From: an uncultured Muribaculaceae bacterium
Lineage (GTDB): Bacteria > Bacteroidota > Bacteroidia > Bacteroidales > Muribaculaceae
Assembly: GCA_910578385.1 (NCBI GenBank)
Contig: CAJTQV010000001.1
Span: forward strand, 62,001-126,000
Direction of reading: 5' to 3'
Length of the DNA: 64,000 bases
The position numbers were made by a program, and so were the translations under genes. This document shows, one piece after another, positions 35,726-43,434 of this stretch. The notes beneath the pieces were generated by a model, which saw only the letters and a program-made list of their open reading frames with translations, did not search any database and had not been told where the DNA came from. The first letter of the stretch is position 1, and every line of letters begins with the position of its first letter.

Positions 35726-35733
35726 CAAAGTTA
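35726..35733 (-). promoter_or_regulatory. -7 promoter box of the mreB operon
   Basis: On the minus strand TAACTTTG (TAnnTTTG) with TTGT 19 nt upstream as a near match to the -33 box. The 150-nt untranslated leader (35568-35719) holds no recognised riboswitch. Confidence 0.55.
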
Positions 35734-35848
35734 ATGAAAATTTCAAAAACTGACAACTGTCAGGTTCATTCTTTTGGATTCTTTTTATTATTTGAGGTTT
35801 CGGAAAACTTTTAATGCTTCTTTCGACCGCTTTTTTACATGATTTTAT

Positions 35849-35856
35849 TAAATTTG
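35849..35856 (+). promoter_or_regulatory. -7 promoter box placed 4 nt before the CPBP start codon
   Basis: TAAATTTG is an exact TAnnTTTG match. The G is only 4 nt from ATG 35861, so the transcript probably starts at or within the start codon. Confidence 0.6.
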
Positions 35857-35860
35857 CATC

Positions 35861-36775
35861 ATGGATACTTCCGGAAAAAGAAACTATATTCTGCTGCCTC
35901 CGACTCTCGGCAACAAACTCGGCACATTGCTCATATCTTTTTTTGTGCTTTTGATTGCCGTCGCGCTGCTTCAGCCTGTTGTCTCATCGTTATGCACGGA
36001 CCAGCGTGATGCTTTTCTCATTTCATCTTCGCTGCAATGTCTGTTGGCTTTCATCGCTCCTTCTTTGCTGACAGCCTATCTCTGTTCTCCATCTGTCAGT
36101 GAATATGTCGGTGCGACTTCGGATGTGGCACCGCGTCAGTTCGCAGGTGTCATTGTTCTGATGATTATCATGCTTCCCGCTCTCAACATGATTGTCGGTT
36201 GGAATGCAGATCTGCAACTGCCGGAGTTCATGTCGGGTCTTGAACAAACGTTCCGTACTTGGGAAGAGAATGCGGCGCGGACCACTGAAATGATTCTCGG
36301 CGACACTTCTCTCTTCGGCCTGATTTCCGGTATCCTTATTGTCGGATGCCTGACGGGTTTGGCCGAGGAGATGTTTTTCCGAGCCGGTTTGCAGAAGGCT
36401 CTGACTTCCAGCGGTGTGAACCATCATCTCGCAATCTGGACGGCAGCCTTTATTTTCAGCGCGGTTCATTTCCAGTTTTTCGGTTTTGTCCCGCGTCTGC
36501 TGTTGGGTGGCCTTTTCGGTTATCTTTATTGTTACACCGGTTCGATATGGATTGCGGCGACTGCCCATGCCCTTAACAATTCTCTTGTGGTCTTGTCGGC
36601 ATGGCTTACGGCACGGGGCGCGGTCAATGTGCGGTTCGATGAGATTGGCACCGGGGGTGAATACGGATGGTTGTTCGCGCTTGTGAGTGCGGTTCTGACA
36701 ACCGGTTTTATAATTTATCTTTGGAAAATATTCTTCAGAAGACCGCAGCAAACCGGTGCTTCTGCGAAAGCTTGA
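35861..36775 (+). CDS. CPBP-family intramembrane glutamic endopeptidase (Abi/CAAX type)
   Basis: 304 residues with about eight membrane helices. The three catalytic motifs are complete: EExxxR in TGLAEEMFFRAGLQ (about residue 168), FxxxH in FIFSAVHFQF, and HxxxN in ATAHALNNSL. These proteases act inside the membrane; substrates are mostly unknown. It is the first gene ahead of holA (4-bp gap). Its start codon sits 4 nt downstream of the promoter box, so a leaderless mRNA is likely. Confidence 0.93.
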   Translation: MDTSGKRNYILLPPTLGNKLGTLLISFFVLLIAVALLQPVVSSLCTDQRDAFLISSSLQCLLAFIAPSLLTAYLCSPSVSEYVGATSDVAPRQFAGVIVLMIIMLPALNMIVGWNADLQLPEFMSGLEQTFRTWEENAARTTEMILGDTSLFGLISGILIVGCLTGLAEEMFFRAGLQKALTSSGVNHHLAIWTAAFIFSAVHFQFFGFVPRLLLGGLFGYLYCYTGSIWIAATAHALNNSLVVLSAWLTARGAVNVRFDEIGTGGEYGWLFALVSAVLTTGFIIYLWKIFFRRPQQTGASAKA

Positions 36776-36779
36776 TGAT

Positions 36780-37814
36780 ATGGCAAAAAGTGTTAAGGGA
36801 CCGGGAGTCCGCGATATAATAGCAGACATCAGACATGGTGAAGCAGCACCGACCTATGTGCTGATGGGGGAGGAGGCATACTACATTGACCTTATAGTTG
36901 AAAATCTTGAGAAGTATGTCGTGAATGAGGCAGATCGGGATTTCAATTACAATGTTTTCTACGGCAACGACGCGGATATTGACTATGTGGTCGCTACTGC
37001 CCAGCAGTTTCCGGTGATGGCCGACAGAAAACTTGTCATATTGAAGGAAGCCCAGAGCATGAATCAGGCCAAGACCCAGCTGGAAAGGTTCGGTTCATAT
37101 CTCGCACGGCCGAATCAGACCACTGTGTTTGTCATTGTCTACAAGGGTGAGCCATTCGGTGCATCTTCCAAACTGATCAAAGGTGCCAAGGAGGGTGGGG
37201 CGGTAATTTTCCGCAGCGATGTTCCGCGAGACTACGAGTTGGAGAGCCATGTGCGCGATTATTGCCAGTCAAAGAAAATGAGCATCGAGGACAAGGCCAT
37301 GAAGCTCCTGTGTGAATACATCGGTCCTCCGCTCAGCAAACTGTTCGGTGAGCTCAACAAACTCATTTCCATCAAGGGTGGCAAGGGCAAGATCACGAGC
37401 GAGGATGTAGAGAAAAACATCGGCATATCTAAAGATTTCAACAACTTCGAGCTTATAAACGCGCTTTCGACGAAAGACTACCCGAAAGCGATGAAGATAG
37501 TGAAGTATTTTGAAAGCAACCCGAAGTCAAACCCGACGGTGATGACTACAAGCGTGATATTCAATTACTTTGCCAATCTTGTTATCGCACATTATCTTCC
37601 TGACAAGTCTGACAAGTCGTTGATGGAAACATTCGGCTTCAAGGCACAGATCCAGTTGAGAAGTCTCAAGGATGGTCTGCGCAATTATTCTGCCATGCAG
37701 GCAGTCAATGCCATTCACTATCTGCGCGAGTTCGACACAAAATCGAAAGGTATCGGCTCATACGTGAATGAATACGCTCTGCTACGTGAACTTATTTTCA
37801 AACTCTTTACATGA
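36780..37814 (+). CDS. holA: DNA polymerase III subunit delta
   Basis: 344 residues from ATG 36780, immediately after the CPBP stop. Typical HolA features: YVLMGEEAYYIDLIVENLEK at the N-terminus, FPVMADRKLVILKEAQSMN, a Walker-like region without a P-loop, then helical collar domains (DVEKNIGISKDFNNFELINA). Clamp-loader subunit that opens the beta sliding clamp. The open frame of the EFR1 gene overlaps its end, but EFR1's own ATG lies 50 bp after the stop. Confidence 0.92.
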   Translation: MAKSVKGPGVRDIIADIRHGEAAPTYVLMGEEAYYIDLIVENLEKYVVNEADRDFNYNVFYGNDADIDYVVATAQQFPVMADRKLVILKEAQSMNQAKTQLERFGSYLARPNQTTVFVIVYKGEPFGASSKLIKGAKEGGAVIFRSDVPRDYELESHVRDYCQSKKMSIEDKAMKLLCEYIGPPLSKLFGELNKLISIKGGKGKITSEDVEKNIGISKDFNNFELINALSTKDYPKAMKIVKYFESNPKSNPTVMTTSVIFNYFANLVIAHYLPDKSDKSLMETFGFKAQIQLRSLKDGLRNYSAMQAVNAIHYLREFDTKSKGIGSYVNEYALLRELIFKLFT

Positions 37815-37863
37815 CATAGGCATTACACTCTCTGAATCGCCGTCTTCTATAAATCTAACTCTT

Positions 37864-38655
37864 ATGGTAATTTATTTTTCCGGTACAGGCAATTCCCGGT
37901 ATGTGGCTGAATCTCTTGGTCATCTGTTAGGGGAGTCAACATATTTCATGCCTCAGGTTCCGGCATCGTCGCTTTCGCTTTCGGGCGAGAACGTTATATT
38001 TGTTTTTCCGGTCTATTCGTGGGGTGTCCCGCCGTTGGTTCTGGACTACATCGGAAACCTTTCGGACGCTTTTGTCAATGAAGTGCGTGAAAGGAATATA
38101 CCGGTCTCAATGGTATGCACTTGTGGAGACGAGGTTGCAGAGACTCCCGAGATGTTCTGCGGAGCTTGGAGTAAAAGGGGAGTGGAGGTCAAGGGTTTAT
38201 GGAGCGTGATTATGCCCAACAATTACGTCCTGCTTCCCGGTTTCAGCGTGGATCGGCCGGAAGTGGAGAGGGAGAAACTTGAATGCGCTCCCGGCAGAGT
38301 CAGGGAAATTGCCATGGCGATTCAAAACCGGGACTGGAAGAGGGATGTAGTGCGCGGCTCATGGCCACGCTTGAAGACCCGGTTGATATATCCGCTGTTT
38401 GTAAAATGGGGAATCAATCCCCGCAAATGGAAAGTATCGGAAGAATGTGTGAGATGCGGCCGTTGTGTCAAGGCATGTCCGGTTGGTAATATGGCCATGA
38501 AGGCCGGCACACCATCATGGGACAATCACTGCGTTTCCTGCACCGCATGTTACCACAGCTGTCCGGCAAAAGCAATCTCCTACAGCTCCTTCACCAACTC
38601 CAAAGGCCAATACACCTGCCACCTCTCCCCAATAAAGCCCGAAAAACGTATATAA
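37864..38655 (+). CDS. EFR1-type flavodoxin-ferredoxin protein
   Basis: 263 residues from ATG 37864. Flavodoxin-like domain at 1-150 (IYFSGTGNSRYVAESL; FVFPVYSWGVPP; MVCTCGDE). C-terminal 2x[4Fe-4S] ferredoxin: CVRCGRCVKACP and CVSCTACYHSCP. This fusion is the EFR1 family; it carries electrons between flavin and iron-sulfur partners under anaerobic conditions. No signal peptide. The longer frame begins inside holA and is rejected. Confidence 0.92.
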   Translation: MVIYFSGTGNSRYVAESLGHLLGESTYFMPQVPASSLSLSGENVIFVFPVYSWGVPPLVLDYIGNLSDAFVNEVRERNIPVSMVCTCGDEVAETPEMFCGAWSKRGVEVKGLWSVIMPNNYVLLPGFSVDRPEVEREKLECAPGRVREIAMAIQNRDWKRDVVRGSWPRLKTRLIYPLFVKWGINPRKWKVSEECVRCGRCVKACPVGNMAMKAGTPSWDNHCVSCTACYHSCPAKAISYSSFTNSKGQYTCHLSPIKPEKRI

Positions 38656-38755
38656 AGTGAGCGTAGGAAAAAATTATGTCTGTGCGTAGTGACTTAATGT
38701 TTGTTGCCTCGTATCCTGCGTAAAGAGCTGTTTGGGCAATACTATTGCAAACGTT

Positions 38756-39076
38756 ATGAACTGGATAATTCTTATATTCGCAGGACTGATGGAGGTGGCC
38801 TTCACCTTCTGTTTGGGAAAAACCAAGACGGCAGTTGGAGCCGTTCAGTACTGGTGGTGGGCAGGCTTTCTTGCTTCGCTTGCCTTGAGTATGTATCTTA
38901 TGGCTCGTGCTGCGCGAACAATACCGATAGGAACTGTTTATCCGGTATGGACGGGCATTGGTGCGGTCGGTGCGGTTATAATCGGCATACTTTTCTTTAA
39001 TGAACCCGCAACGTTCTTGCGCTTGTTTTTTATTACGACCCTCATTCTCTCAATAATCGGTCTTAAGATATTTTGA
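38756..39076 (+). CDS. Small multidrug resistance (SMR) family exporter, SugE/Gdx-like
   Basis: 106 residues from ATG 38756. Four membrane helices. The conserved glutamate is in IFAGLMEVAFTFCLG (E14). The SMR signature AARTIPIGTVYPVWTGIGAV and end FFITTLILSIIGLKIF fit. WGxxLK of guanidinium exporters is replaced, so a quaternary-ammonium role is equally possible. It lies 1 bp before the Nim-like gene: one operon. Confidence 0.88.
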   Translation: MNWIILIFAGLMEVAFTFCLGKTKTAVGAVQYWWWAGFLASLALSMYLMARAARTIPIGTVYPVWTGIGAVGAVIIGILFFNEPATFLRLFFITTLILSIIGLKIF

Positions 39077-39077
39077 T

Positions 39078-39560
39078 ATGGAAAGTAAGATGCGTAGATT
39101 CAAACAACAGCTTGCCGTGGGCGATGCTGTGAAAATATTGAACAGTTGCACAAACGGGATTCTGTCGCTTGTTGACACGGATGGTGCGCCATATGGTGTG
39201 CCCATAAGTTATGTTTACGATGGGGGCAACCACATATATCTGCACAGCGCGGCCTGCGGTCGCAAGATTGACTGTATTAAAGCTGATTCCCGCTGCTCAT
39301 TCTGTGTGGTGTCGCAGGACAACATTGTTCCGGAGGAGTTCACGACCTATTTCCGTAGCGTTATTGTGGCAGGGAGAATCAAGATTCTGACTGACGCTGA
39401 AGAAATCCTCCATGGCCTCATAATGCTGAGTGACAAATATTGTCCGGGCATAGATCCAACAAAAGAGATTGATAAGTTTAGAAATACGGTTAAAGTCTTG
39501 CGCATAGACATCGACAGCATAACCGGAAAAGAGTCAATAGAACTTGTGCGGCAAAGATAG
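39078..39560 (+). CDS. Pyridoxamine-phosphate-oxidase-fold flavoprotein, Nim-like
   Basis: 160 residues. The split-barrel segments PYGVPISYVYDGGNHIYLHS, IDCIKADSRCSFCVVSQDNI and EEFTTYFRSVIVAGRIKI closely resemble NimA-type nitroimidazole reductases as I remember them, which bind FMN or PLP-like cofactors. Whether this one reduces 5-nitroimidazoles cannot be said; many chromosomal relatives exist that do not. Cotranscribed with the SMR exporter (1 bp). Confidence 0.85.
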   Translation: MESKMRRFKQQLAVGDAVKILNSCTNGILSLVDTDGAPYGVPISYVYDGGNHIYLHSAACGRKIDCIKADSRCSFCVVSQDNIVPEEFTTYFRSVIVAGRIKILTDAEEILHGLIMLSDKYCPGIDPTKEIDKFRNTVKVLRIDIDSITGKESIELVRQR

Positions 39561-39592
39561 CCCCAGGTTATTGACACAGCCTCATAATTTCT

Positions 39593-40003
39593 TCAATCGC
39601 CGTCTGCCTCCTTAGTTATTGGAAGACCGTCTTTTTCCCATGCCAGAAAACCACCGGCCATATCTACCACCGTATAACCTTGCTCAGCGAGATAGCCCGC
39701 TGCATCGCTACTGCGCCGCCCACTTCTGCAATATACGTATATTGTTCTCGTCTTGTCGAGATGCGCGGCTTCTTGTTTGAATGAGTCCGTATCGAGCCAG
39801 TTTATAAGATGTGCGCCGGCAAGATGTCCGTCCGCAAATTCTTCGGGCTTACGTACATCAAGAAGATATGCATTGGACTCTGCTGTCAACTGGATTTGAA
39901 ACTCTTCAGGCGATACCACATCCACATTCGGGTTGGCAGCCCGTGCGCTGCATGCTGTCATAAACAGTGATGTTATCAGTGAAAATATTTTGGTAAATTT
40001 CAT
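39593..40003 (-). CDS. Exported single-domain rhodanese
   Basis: 136 residues. Signal peptide ending either at a lipobox (SLFMTAC) or after ARA. Rhodanese domain with active loop YVYCRSGRRSSDAAG (Cys nucleophile, CRSGRRS) and the conserved LLDVRKPEEFADGHLAGA and MAGGFLAWEKDGLP. Periplasmic sulfurtransferase or sulfur-relay role. Single gene; the spacer to its upstream neighbour contains a hairpin (40043-40061). Confidence 0.9.
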   Translation of the reverse strand: MKFTKIFSLITSLFMTACSARAANPNVDVVSPEEFQIQLTAESNAYLLDVRKPEEFADGHLAGAHLINWLDTDSFKQEAAHLDKTRTIYVYCRSGRRSSDAAGYLAEQGYTVVDMAGGFLAWEKDGLPITKEADGD

Positions 40004-40042
40004 GTCCTATGTTTTTATAGGCTAAGGGGCATTAATCATCCC

Positions 40043-40061
40043 AGTCGGCGTAACGCCGACT
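40043..40061. terminator. Short GC-rich hairpin
   Basis: AGTCGGCG and CGCCGACT pair perfectly around TAA, just beyond the stop codon of the NTF2-like gene. No T-run follows, so it may be a stabilising hairpin rather than a terminator. Confidence 0.45.
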
Positions 40062-40085
40062 AAGAGGACCGATATTTTCTTTGGA

Positions 40086-40469
40086 TTATTTCTTTATGGT
40101 ATCGGAATTCTGGTTGTAGGCTTTTGCTACGCATTTCCACTCTCCATTTAGTTTGAGGAGGAGCAGGAAGTCGGTGAAGTCTACGCGTCCTCCCCAACCT
40201 TCTTCAAGCACACGCACCACGGCCACGGTTTCCTCTACGGCGAGGACATCTATACGCGCCTTGAAATTGTCACCGGCTACGACGGTATCGACATTGTGGT
40301 AGAACTGTTCGATTGAACCATGCTCCAGCACACCGTCCAGTATACCGAAAAGCACTGCATCGTCAGTGAAAAGTTGCTTTGCATAGGTGCTGTTGCCCTC
40401 TGCAACACTCTTGACGAAATTTTCAGCGGCCTTGGCCACTGCCTCGTATTCCTTGATTTTGTCTCTCAT
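40086..40469 (-). CDS. NTF2/SnoaL-like domain protein
   Basis: 127 residues. A single NTF2-like fold: starting helix YEAVAKAAENFVKSVAEGNS, FTDDAVLFGILDGVLEHGSI, and strands EETVAVVRVLEEGW and TDFLLLLKLNGEWKCVAKAY. Proteins of this type bind small hydrophobic ligands or act as isomerases. Divergent from the HxlR gene at 40628, which probably controls it. Confidence 0.8.
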   Translation of the reverse strand: MRDKIKEYEAVAKAAENFVKSVAEGNSTYAKQLFTDDAVLFGILDGVLEHGSIEQFYHNVDTVVAGDNFKARIDVLAVEETVAVVRVLEEGWGGRVDFTDFLLLLKLNGEWKCVAKAYNQNSDTIKK

Positions 40470-40497
40470 AACTTTTATATATTTGATTTTCTGACTG

Positions 40498-40599
40498 CAA
40501 AGTTATAATGATAATGGACTAAAGTCAAGTACCGAAAAATTTTTCGTGTATGGAAAATTTTTTCGGTATGCTGATTATCAGCAATATTTACTAACTTTG
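40498..40599. promoter_or_regulatory. Divergent promoter with HxlR-type operator palindromes
   Basis: Two -7 boxes face outward: TAACTTTG on the minus strand (40498-40505) and TAACTTTG on the plus strand (40592-40599). Between them lie an inverted repeat TACCGAAAA.../...TTTTCGGTA (40530-40545 and 40553-40568) and a perfect palindrome GCTGATTATCAGC (40570-40582). The TTTCGGTA half-site recurs at 42998-43027 ahead of another HxlR-like sequence. Confidence 0.6.
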
Positions 40600-40627
40600 C
40601 AATCAAAGTCAACTAAAATTATTTGCA

Positions 40628-40987
40628 ATGGCATACGAAAAGAAAATCCCCGTGGACTTGGATTGCCCGCTTAGGCTGACAATGAGTCTGATAGAGTCGA
40701 AATGGAAGTCTTGCATACTTGACGAACTCCGCAGTGGCTCACCGATGCGTCCGAGCGAGATTCATAAATGTCTGCCGGAGGCAGCACCTCGTGTACTCGA
40801 CATCCAGTTGAAGGAGATGGTGGAGGATGGACTTGTCACCAAGACCATTTACCCGGAGTTGCCTCCACGCTCGGAATATGTAATTACCGATCTGGGCAAA
40901 TCCTTGCTTCCCATTATCGACTCCATGCTCAAATGGGGTGAAGACCACTTTGACTTTTTTGAAAAGAAATATGGTGGAAAGAAATAA
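40628..40987 (+). CDS. HxlR-family winged-helix regulator
   Basis: 119 residues, complete. Hallmarks: CPLRLTMSLIESKWKSCILD, RPSEIHKCLPEAAPRVLDIQ, LKEMVEDGLVTKTIYPELPP and RSEYVITDLGKSL. The family senses aldehydes, quinones or disulfide stress. The Cys at about residue 12 is the position used for redox sensing in many members. Divergent from the NTF2-like gene and likely autoregulated. Confidence 0.92.
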   Translation: MAYEKKIPVDLDCPLRLTMSLIESKWKSCILDELRSGSPMRPSEIHKCLPEAAPRVLDIQLKEMVEDGLVTKTIYPELPPRSEYVITDLGKSLLPIIDSMLKWGEDHFDFFEKKYGGKK

Positions 40988-41022
40988 ATTCATAAAAATC
41001 ACCAGCCGCAGTTGTCGCATTT

Positions 41023-41496
41023 TCACAGACTCGCCTTTCCGGGACCGGGCAGTTCCATTATGTAGTTTTTCAGGAATACACCTTTTCTTTTTACGAGTTG
41101 TTCTTTCACAACTTTGTATCCGCGTTTTTCAAAGAATGGCTTTGCAGTTATAGATGCGTGAGTTATGATCGTTAAATCAGAATCTATCATTGATTCAAGT
41201 TTAGAACATATTAAGGTTGCCACTCCTTGCCTCAGATAATCATGATGGACATATAGTCTATCCAGATAACCGGAATCATCAATGTCTCCGAATCCAATTA
41301 TAACATTGTCTTTGACAGCCACAAATGTATAATGTTCGGACAAGGTTTTGTTCCACTTCTCCTTATCAATGAAATCCGGAGCCCACGCATCCACCTGCTC
41401 TTGGGTATAATCCTTGATATTGACCTTGTGAACGGTATTTTGGAAAATCATAGTTATCTTTTCCAAGTCGCTCCTCTCGTATCTTCGTATTTCCAT
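41023..41496 (-). CDS. GNAT-family N-acetyltransferase
   Basis: 157 residues. Acetyl-CoA loop in YLRQGVATLICSKLE (Q/RxxGxA), preceded by LDRLYVHHDY and followed by HASITAKPFFEKRGYKVVKEQ, with the end motif NYIMELP. It resembles the PA4794/YjdJ-like group with the MEIRRY start. Last gene of a four-gene acetyltransferase run on the minus strand; 6 bp after the previous one. Substrate unknown. Confidence 0.85.
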   Translation of the reverse strand: MEIRRYERSDLEKITMIFQNTVHKVNIKDYTQEQVDAWAPDFIDKEKWNKTLSEHYTFVAVKDNVIIGFGDIDDSGYLDRLYVHHDYLRQGVATLICSKLESMIDSDLTIITHASITAKPFFEKRGYKVVKEQLVKRKGVFLKNYIMELPGPGKASL

Positions 41497-41502
41497 TGCG
41501 CA

Positions 41503-41931
41503 TTAAAGTTTGAGGTGAAGTATTGGAAAAGGTCTGCCGTCACTATCATGTTCATCGCGATCGACCAAACGAAAACCATGCGTCTGATAAAATCTATAAG
41601 CGCGTGAATTCTGCTCGTTAACATCAACAGAATCAGCACCCAATGATTTTGCAAAATCAAGGAGTTTCGATCCTAATCCTTTTCCTATACTTATGGAATC
41701 AACAAACAACATCTCAATGTTATGGTCGCACAGTCCTATAAAACCTGCAATAGTCTCTTTATCATAAATAACATAAAGTCTGACCGCCTTAAAATATACA
41801 GGAATTAGAGACTCCCTGATATCCATTATGTCTTTTTCTGTCAGAAACGAATGGGTTGTCCTTACCGAACGCTCCCAGATTTCTACGAGCGTCGGGTGAT
41901 CATTTTCATTACATGGTTCTATTCTTGCCAT
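41503..41931 (-). CDS. GNAT-family N-acetyltransferase
   Basis: 142 residues from ATG 41931. MLFVDSISIGKGLGSKLLDF is the acetyl-CoA site, and NEQNSRAYRFYQTHGFRLVD the C-terminal core; the start ARIEPCNENDHPTLVEIWER is that of the YjaB-like group (GSMDVNxxN context). A -7 box TAACTTTG at 41935-41942 is only 3 nt from the ATG, so this gene can be transcribed independently with practically no leader. Confidence 0.85.
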   Translation of the reverse strand: MARIEPCNENDHPTLVEIWERSVRTTHSFLTEKDIMDIRESLIPVYFKAVRLYVIYDKETIAGFIGLCDHNIEMLFVDSISIGKGLGSKLLDFAKSLGADSVDVNEQNSRAYRFYQTHGFRLVDRDEHDSDGRPFPILHLKL

Positions 41932-41973
41932 ATACAAAGTTAGCACTTTTTATGGATTTCAGTACCAGTTTTT

Positions 41974-42264
41974 CTATCTTCCAACCGTCACCATTATATA
42001 AAATGGATAGGTTGAGGCCGCCTTCATCTGGTGGTTTGCACCGTTCATAATGAACGTTACGCCTGAAGCAATCTGGCAGAACTTGCCGATAATGAGTTTA
42101 TCACCGATAAATTCATAATGATGCAGCACATGACTCTCGAAATCAACATCACTGAAATATGTGAAATCTCCAACAATTATATTAGGATTTGTAATTGTAG
42201 GCTTAACCAAAATCAGCGTGTTGCAGTTCTTGATTGGGTATATAGTATCTGGAGTAGGATTCAT
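41974..42264 (-). pseudogene. Truncated, frameshifted streptogramin A acetyltransferase-like gene (vat remnant)
   Basis: 96 residues remain of a protein normally near 210. YPIKNCNTLILVKPTITNPN, IIVGDFTYFSDVD, IGDKLIIGKFCQIASGVTF and IMNGANHQMKA match the N-terminal half of Vat-type hexapeptide acetyltransferases as remembered. Directly after STYPFYI the frame breaks: the next frame continues NGDGWKIEKL, as expected for the family, but the left-handed-helix half with the catalytic region is gone. It begins ATGA-overlapped with the upstream GNAT gene. Almost certainly non-functional. Confidence 0.8.
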
Positions 42265-42776
42265 AGCATGTAATTACGTTTTATCTCATCAATGGATTTG
42301 CCGCCGATGCCGAAATTATCATCGGTGAGTTCAAGATGATAAATTCTTGTTTTCTCACCCCATGGATGATGGCAATAGCCGATAAAACTGAAACCAAATC
42401 GTTCATAGAATCCAATATGATCTGTACATAAATACAAGTTTTTGAAGCCCAGCAATCTTGCATCGTCAGCTACATGCTTGATAAGAAATTTGCCACAACC
42501 ATTGTCACGACAATCTTCTTCTACATACAATGCAGCTAACCATGGAAATAGATCCATGCGGGAATTGAAATCATTTGTCACCAATCCGGCACAACCTATT
42601 ATCCTGTCGCCATCAACCAAAAGGTACCATTGCGGAAGCGGAACAGCAGCATCTATACAATGACGCATACAATCATCATACATCGCCATAGAGTCTTCTG
42701 TCGCCCACTTCTCTTGAAAATAAGAAATCGCCCGTTCAAGGTATTCCGGATTCTTTCTCAGAGATAATATTTCCAT
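42261..42776 (-). CDS. GNAT-family N-acetyltransferase
   Basis: 171 residues from ATG 42776 (MEILSLRKNPEYLERAISYF), where the GNAT homology begins. WLAALYVEEDCRDNGCGKFL is the acetyl-CoA site, with LYLCTDHIGFYERFGFSFIG at the end. The open frame extends upstream to 42995 because an HxlR fragment is fused in frame; translation could start in either place. The stop overlaps the vat remnant as ATGA. Confidence 0.82.
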   Translation of the reverse strand: MEILSLRKNPEYLERAISYFQEKWATEDSMAMYDDCMRHCIDAAVPLPQWYLLVDGDRIIGCAGLVTNDFNSRMDLFPWLAALYVEEDCRDNGCGKFLIKHVADDARLLGFKNLYLCTDHIGFYERFGFSFIGYCHHPWGEKTRIYHLELTDDNFGIGGKSIDEIKRNYML

Positions 42777-42957
42777 ATCAATCAGTTTTATTATTTCAGT
42801 TTTCTCAGACACGGATGGAATATTGCGGTACAGTTCGTTGAAGCGCACCGGTTCGTTCTGGGAAATCTTCACGAGAACGACCAACGCCCATTTTGTTTCC
42901 GAGCCATTCAAGCATCGGAGCGGCTTTGCAATATTATAGTCCAATTTTTTTTGCCAT
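42777..42957 (-). pseudogene. HxlR regulator remnant, frameshifted at an A8 tract and fused to the GNAT gene
   Basis: ATG 42957 begins MAKK, as HxlR proteins often do, but the run of eight A (minus strand, 42945-42952) puts it out of frame and it stops after seven codons. Seven A would restore KLDYNIAKPLRCLNGSETKW, ALVVLVKISQNEPVRF, NELYRNIPSVSEK, a clear HxlR winged helix. Similarity ends in mid-domain at about 42800, where the GNAT frame takes over. Confidence 0.7.
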
Positions 42958-42997
42958 ATCGTGTTTGCAGAATTGATTGAAAATGAGTAAAACAAAC

Positions 42998-43027
42998 TTT
43001 TCGGTAAGGGCCAAACCTTTCGGTAAG
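42998..43027. promoter_or_regulatory. Repeated TTTCGGTAAG half-sites upstream of the HxlR remnant
   Basis: TTTCGGTAAG occurs at 42999-43008 and again at 43018-43027, 19 bp apart. The same TTTCGGTA half-site forms the inverted repeat in the operator of the intact HxlR gene (40530-40568). Confidence 0.5.
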
Positions 43028-43186
43028 TTGTTGTTCAGGCTCTGATTCTCACCTAATTTTGTACTACAAATTTCATAAATTCGCGAGTGAGCCGAGAGCG
43101 TAAGTCGGCAAAGCCGGTGCGCGGTGCGAAGCACTCGGACTCACCGCAAAGTTAATAAAAATCACCGATACAACCGCATATTCTAC

Positions 43187-43339
43187 TCAATCATTCGGTG
43201 GTTGCCAGAAATATTCATCATATGTCGTGGGATTGGTGATGAAGGTACCACTCTTTTCTCCAGTTGGAACCAATGTCACCCATTGCCCTTGTGGAATTGG
43301 ATTATATTCTTGATTAGGTTTCAAATCCGTTTTCCACAT
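43187..43339 (-). pseudogene. Possible C-terminal fragment of an unrecognised protein
   Basis: A 50-residue frame ends at 43187 and has protein-like composition (KPNQEYNPIPQGQWVTLVPT, EKSGTFITNPTTYDEYFWQP). It is preceded in frame by a stop and has no promoter of its own, so it looks like the tail of a gene whose front was lost at a recombination point. Family not recognised. Between it and the HxlR remnant (43080-43145) lies a GC-rich imperfect palindrome (GAGTGAGCCGAG.../...CTCGGACTCACC). Confidence 0.35.
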
Positions 43340-43376
43340 ATCCCATCATGTGGAACAGCCAAACAAGTCCTTATTA

Positions 43377-43405
43377 CTAAAAATCCTCGGCAATATCCGA
43401 GGATT
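43377..43405 (-). terminator. Intrinsic terminator of the MarR-GNAT/cupin operon
   Basis: On the minus strand AATCCTCGG and CCGAGGATT form a perfect 9-bp stem with a 6-nt loop followed by TTTTT. Confidence 0.8.
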
Positions 43406-43434
43406 AACATCATATCTGGCTGTTGTGATATGAT

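Noticed and set aside
38701..39000. 99-codon frame over the SMR exporter gene
   Set aside because: Shadow of the SMR coding sequence in another frame.
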